From Ghiorsea sp. (GTDB taxonomy: Bacteria > Pseudomonadota > Zetaproteobacteria > Mariprofundales > Mariprofundaceae): 7,089 bases of DNA. Of this stretch, positions 5,635 to 7,089 are shown one piece after another. The stretch is taken from assembly GCA_030950765.1 (NCBI GenBank), contig JAUZQX010000157.1:1-7089 (forward strand). The letters run 5' to 3'. Numbering within the stretch: position 1 is the stretch's first letter; each line of letters opens with the position of its first letter. The translations under genes and the position numbers were made by a program. The notes under the pieces are model-generated. The model saw only the letters and a program-made list of their open reading frames with translations. It was not told the origin of the DNA and did not search any database.

Positions 5635-7017
5635 TTAATCAAACCCTTTAGCTAAGTTTTCGAAACGTGTGAATTCTTTTCTAAATGCAAGATGCACTGT
5701 GCCTGTAGGGCCATTCCTTTGTTTGGCAATAATGATTTCTGCTTTACCCTCATTCTCAGGTTTTTTATTATAAACCTCATCACGGTAAATAAACATAATC
5801 ACGTCAGCATCTTGCTCAATCGCTCCAGACTCTCGTAAGTCTGACATCATAGGACGTTTATCCGCGCGTGATTCAAGCGAGCGATTCAACTGTGACAAGA
5901 CCAAAATAGGTACATCAAGTTCTTTAGCCAACCCTTTTAATGAACGCGTCATTTCACTGATTTCCAAATCTTTACGTTCTGCTGCCGTACCTGTCATCAA
6001 TTGTAGGTAATCAATCAATACCACATCAAGACGACCATGGTCTCGTTTTAACCTACGGCATTTGGCTCGAATATCGTGCACAGTAATCGCAGGTGTATCA
6101 TCAACAAAAATCGCAGCTTCTGAAAGTTTTGCCGTACCTGAGGCAAGCTTACGCCAATCATCGGGTACAAAACTACCCGTACGCATTTTTGACATATCCA
6201 CTTGTGACTCTGCCGCCAATAGTCGCATGGAAATTTGTTGTGCCGACATTTCCAATGAAAACACCGCCACCACATTCGCATTACCTTCATCGCGAATAGC
6301 TGCATTTTGCGCAAGGTTCATCACAAATGCAGTTTTACCCATACTTGGTCGCCCTGCAATAATAATCAAATCACCACGCTGTAAACCTGCTGTACTTTCA
6401 TCCAAATCAATAAAACCTGTGGATACCCCTGTAACAGCACGTTGGTCTTCATAGCGTTTTTGTAGTTCTTTGTAACCATCTTGAATCAGTTCTTTTAAGG
6501 AAAAAAAGTTTTTCTTATCTTGACTAAAACTTTCCGAAACAGCCAAAATCTGTGCCTCAGAGACATCCAAATGCTCTGCCACAGCCTTCATAGGACTTTC
6601 ATATACATCCTGTGATATTTTAGCGCAAACTTGTAACAAACGACGTAAAATTGCACGTTCACGCACAATTTCGGCATAATGCCTAACATTCGCAGATGTA
6701 GGAATGAGTGAAATCAAATCACCCAAATACACTTCACCACCGCACTCATCCAGCTCTCCTGAGCGCTCTAAGTAGTCTTTAACCGTTAAAGCGTCAACGG
6801 GGTGGTTATCAGCAGATAAAGCATAAATCGCCGCAAATATTTTACCGTTGGCTGCAATGTAAAAATGATCAGGCGACAGAATACCTTCCAGCCGCTCTAA
6901 CGCCTCTGGATCAAGCATAATTCCACCCAGCACGGCACACTCAGCATCCCGTGCATGAGGGGGAACCCGTTCACGCAAGCCTAGCTCACGTGTCGGGGTA
7001 TTGCCTTCATGAATCAA
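5635..7017 (-). CDS. dnaB: Replicative DNA helicase DnaB
   Basis: DnaB is the hexameric 5'-3' helicase that unwinds DNA at the replication fork and binds primase. The predicted 460 residues are close to E. coli's 471, and no intein interrupts it. The N-terminal domain covers about 15-120 (VPPHARDAECAVLGGIMLD). The RecA-like motor follows: Walker A GRPSMGKT at 222-229, SLEM with catalytic Glu256, Walker B DVVLIDYLQL at 331-340, LSQLNRSLESRADKRP from 374, SGAIEQDADVIMFIYRDE from 397, and KQRNGPTG at 432-439 with the likely arginine finger Arg434. The start is TTG at 7017-7015, directly after and in frame with the rplI TAA, so nothing longer is possible. A TTG at codon 13 is a less likely alternative. 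The site before it (TGAAG) is weak, suggesting coupling to rplI translation in the usual rpsF-rpsR-rplI-dnaB arrangement. Confidence 0.95.
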   Translation of the reverse strand: MIHEGNTPTRELGLRERVPPHARDAECAVLGGIMLDPEALERLEGILSPDHFYIAANGKIFAAIYALSADNHPVDALTVKDYLERSGELDECGGEVYLGDLISLIPTSANVRHYAEIVRERAILRRLLQVCAKISQDVYESPMKAVAEHLDVSEAQILAVSESFSQDKKNFFSLKELIQDGYKELQKRYEDQRAVTGVSTGFIDLDESTAGLQRGDLIIIAGRPSMGKTAFVMNLAQNAAIRDEGNANVVAVFSLEMSAQQISMRLLAAESQVDMSKMRTGSFVPDDWRKLASGTAKLSEAAIFVDDTPAITVHDIRAKCRRLKRDHGRLDVVLIDYLQLMTGTAAERKDLEISEMTRSLKGLAKELDVPILVLSQLNRSLESRADKRPMMSDLRESGAIEQDADVIMFIYRDEVYNKKPENEGKAEIIIAKQRNGPTGTVHLAFRKEFTRFENLAKGFD

Positions 7018-7089
7018 TTATACTTCAGCTTCAATGTTAACTTTAAGATCTGCAACCACATCTGGGTGCAAACGAACACGAAACTCATG
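7018..7089 (-). CDS. rplI: 50S ribosomal protein L9, C-terminal fragment
   Basis: The last 23 codons and the TAA of this gene are present; the rest lies beyond the right edge. The peptide HEFRVRLHPDVVADLKVNIE, followed by AEV, fits the C-terminal domain of L9, which typically has a G.HEV...LHPDV..KL.V.V.AE ending. L9 binds 23S rRNA near the base of the L1 stalk. Its position immediately before dnaB on the same strand matches the widely conserved operon order and makes this assignment much stronger than the short peptide alone would. Confidence 0.85.
   Translation of the reverse strand, partial: HEFRVRLHPDVVADLKVNIEAEV

Noticed and set aside
6062..6454. Plus-strand open frame of 130 codons inside dnaB.
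   Set aside because: It is antisense to the conserved motor domain of DnaB and has a composition expected from the complement of that gene.

Overview
The window looks like chromosomal DNA of a moderately AT-rich proteobacterium, roughly 42-44% G+C by eye. The evidence is the rplI-dnaB junction of the conserved ribosomal protein/primosome operon, a membrane-linked CPFC glutaredoxin of a kind seen in proteobacteria, a YigZ protein, and a short citrate synthase with the HHRR...RIRDMMKCFPES block also found in cyanobacteria and some proteobacteria. A marine gammaproteobacterium or zetaproteobacterium would fit, but that is a guess from gene style, not a phylogenetic result.

Layout, left to right. 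Bases 1-249 are the right-hand end of an insertion sequence: the last 81 codons of a transposase, which runs into a pair of 25-bp-spaced direct repeats and a TGT...ACA-type terminus. Bases 355-3211 carry a tightly packed plus-strand cluster of four genes. They are a DUF4438 gene broken by one extra G, an exported DUF4124/retropepsin-like aspartic protease, a Nit-type carbon-nitrogen hydrolase, and a YigZ/IMPACT-family protein. Their junctions are an 8-nt overlap, direct abutment, and a 4-nt overlap, so they are probably co-transcribed. Only one base separates the yigZ stop from the stop of the convergent citrate synthase gene (minus strand, 3213-4373). A 192-bp divergent intergenic region follows. 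It leads to a plus-strand pair: a membrane-associated glutaredoxin, and an orphan NarL/LuxR-type response regulator that starts 5 nt after the glutaredoxin stop. The right end, on the minus strand, is the replicative helicase gene dnaB, preceded by the last 23 codons of rplI (ribosomal protein L9).

How the genes relate. The right side is housekeeping: translation (L9), replication (DnaB) and the TCA cycle (citrate synthase). The glutaredoxin/regulator pair suggests redox or respiratory signalling, but no sensor kinase is in view. The left cluster mixes a periplasmic protease, an amidase likely to act in metabolite repair, and a translation-stress-type protein. No single pathway obviously unites them. 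An insertion sequence ends about 105 bp upstream of the cluster, and its first gene is frameshifted, so this side shows the most recent disturbance.

I found no convincing new multi-gene system here: no CRISPR array, tRNA or rRNA, prophage, toxin-antitoxin or defence module. The most checkable oddities are the single-base frameshift in the DUF4438 gene, two junctions where the upstream stop and the downstream non-ATG start are adjacent and in the same frame, the exported retropepsin-like protease, and the IS-end repeats next to the operon.
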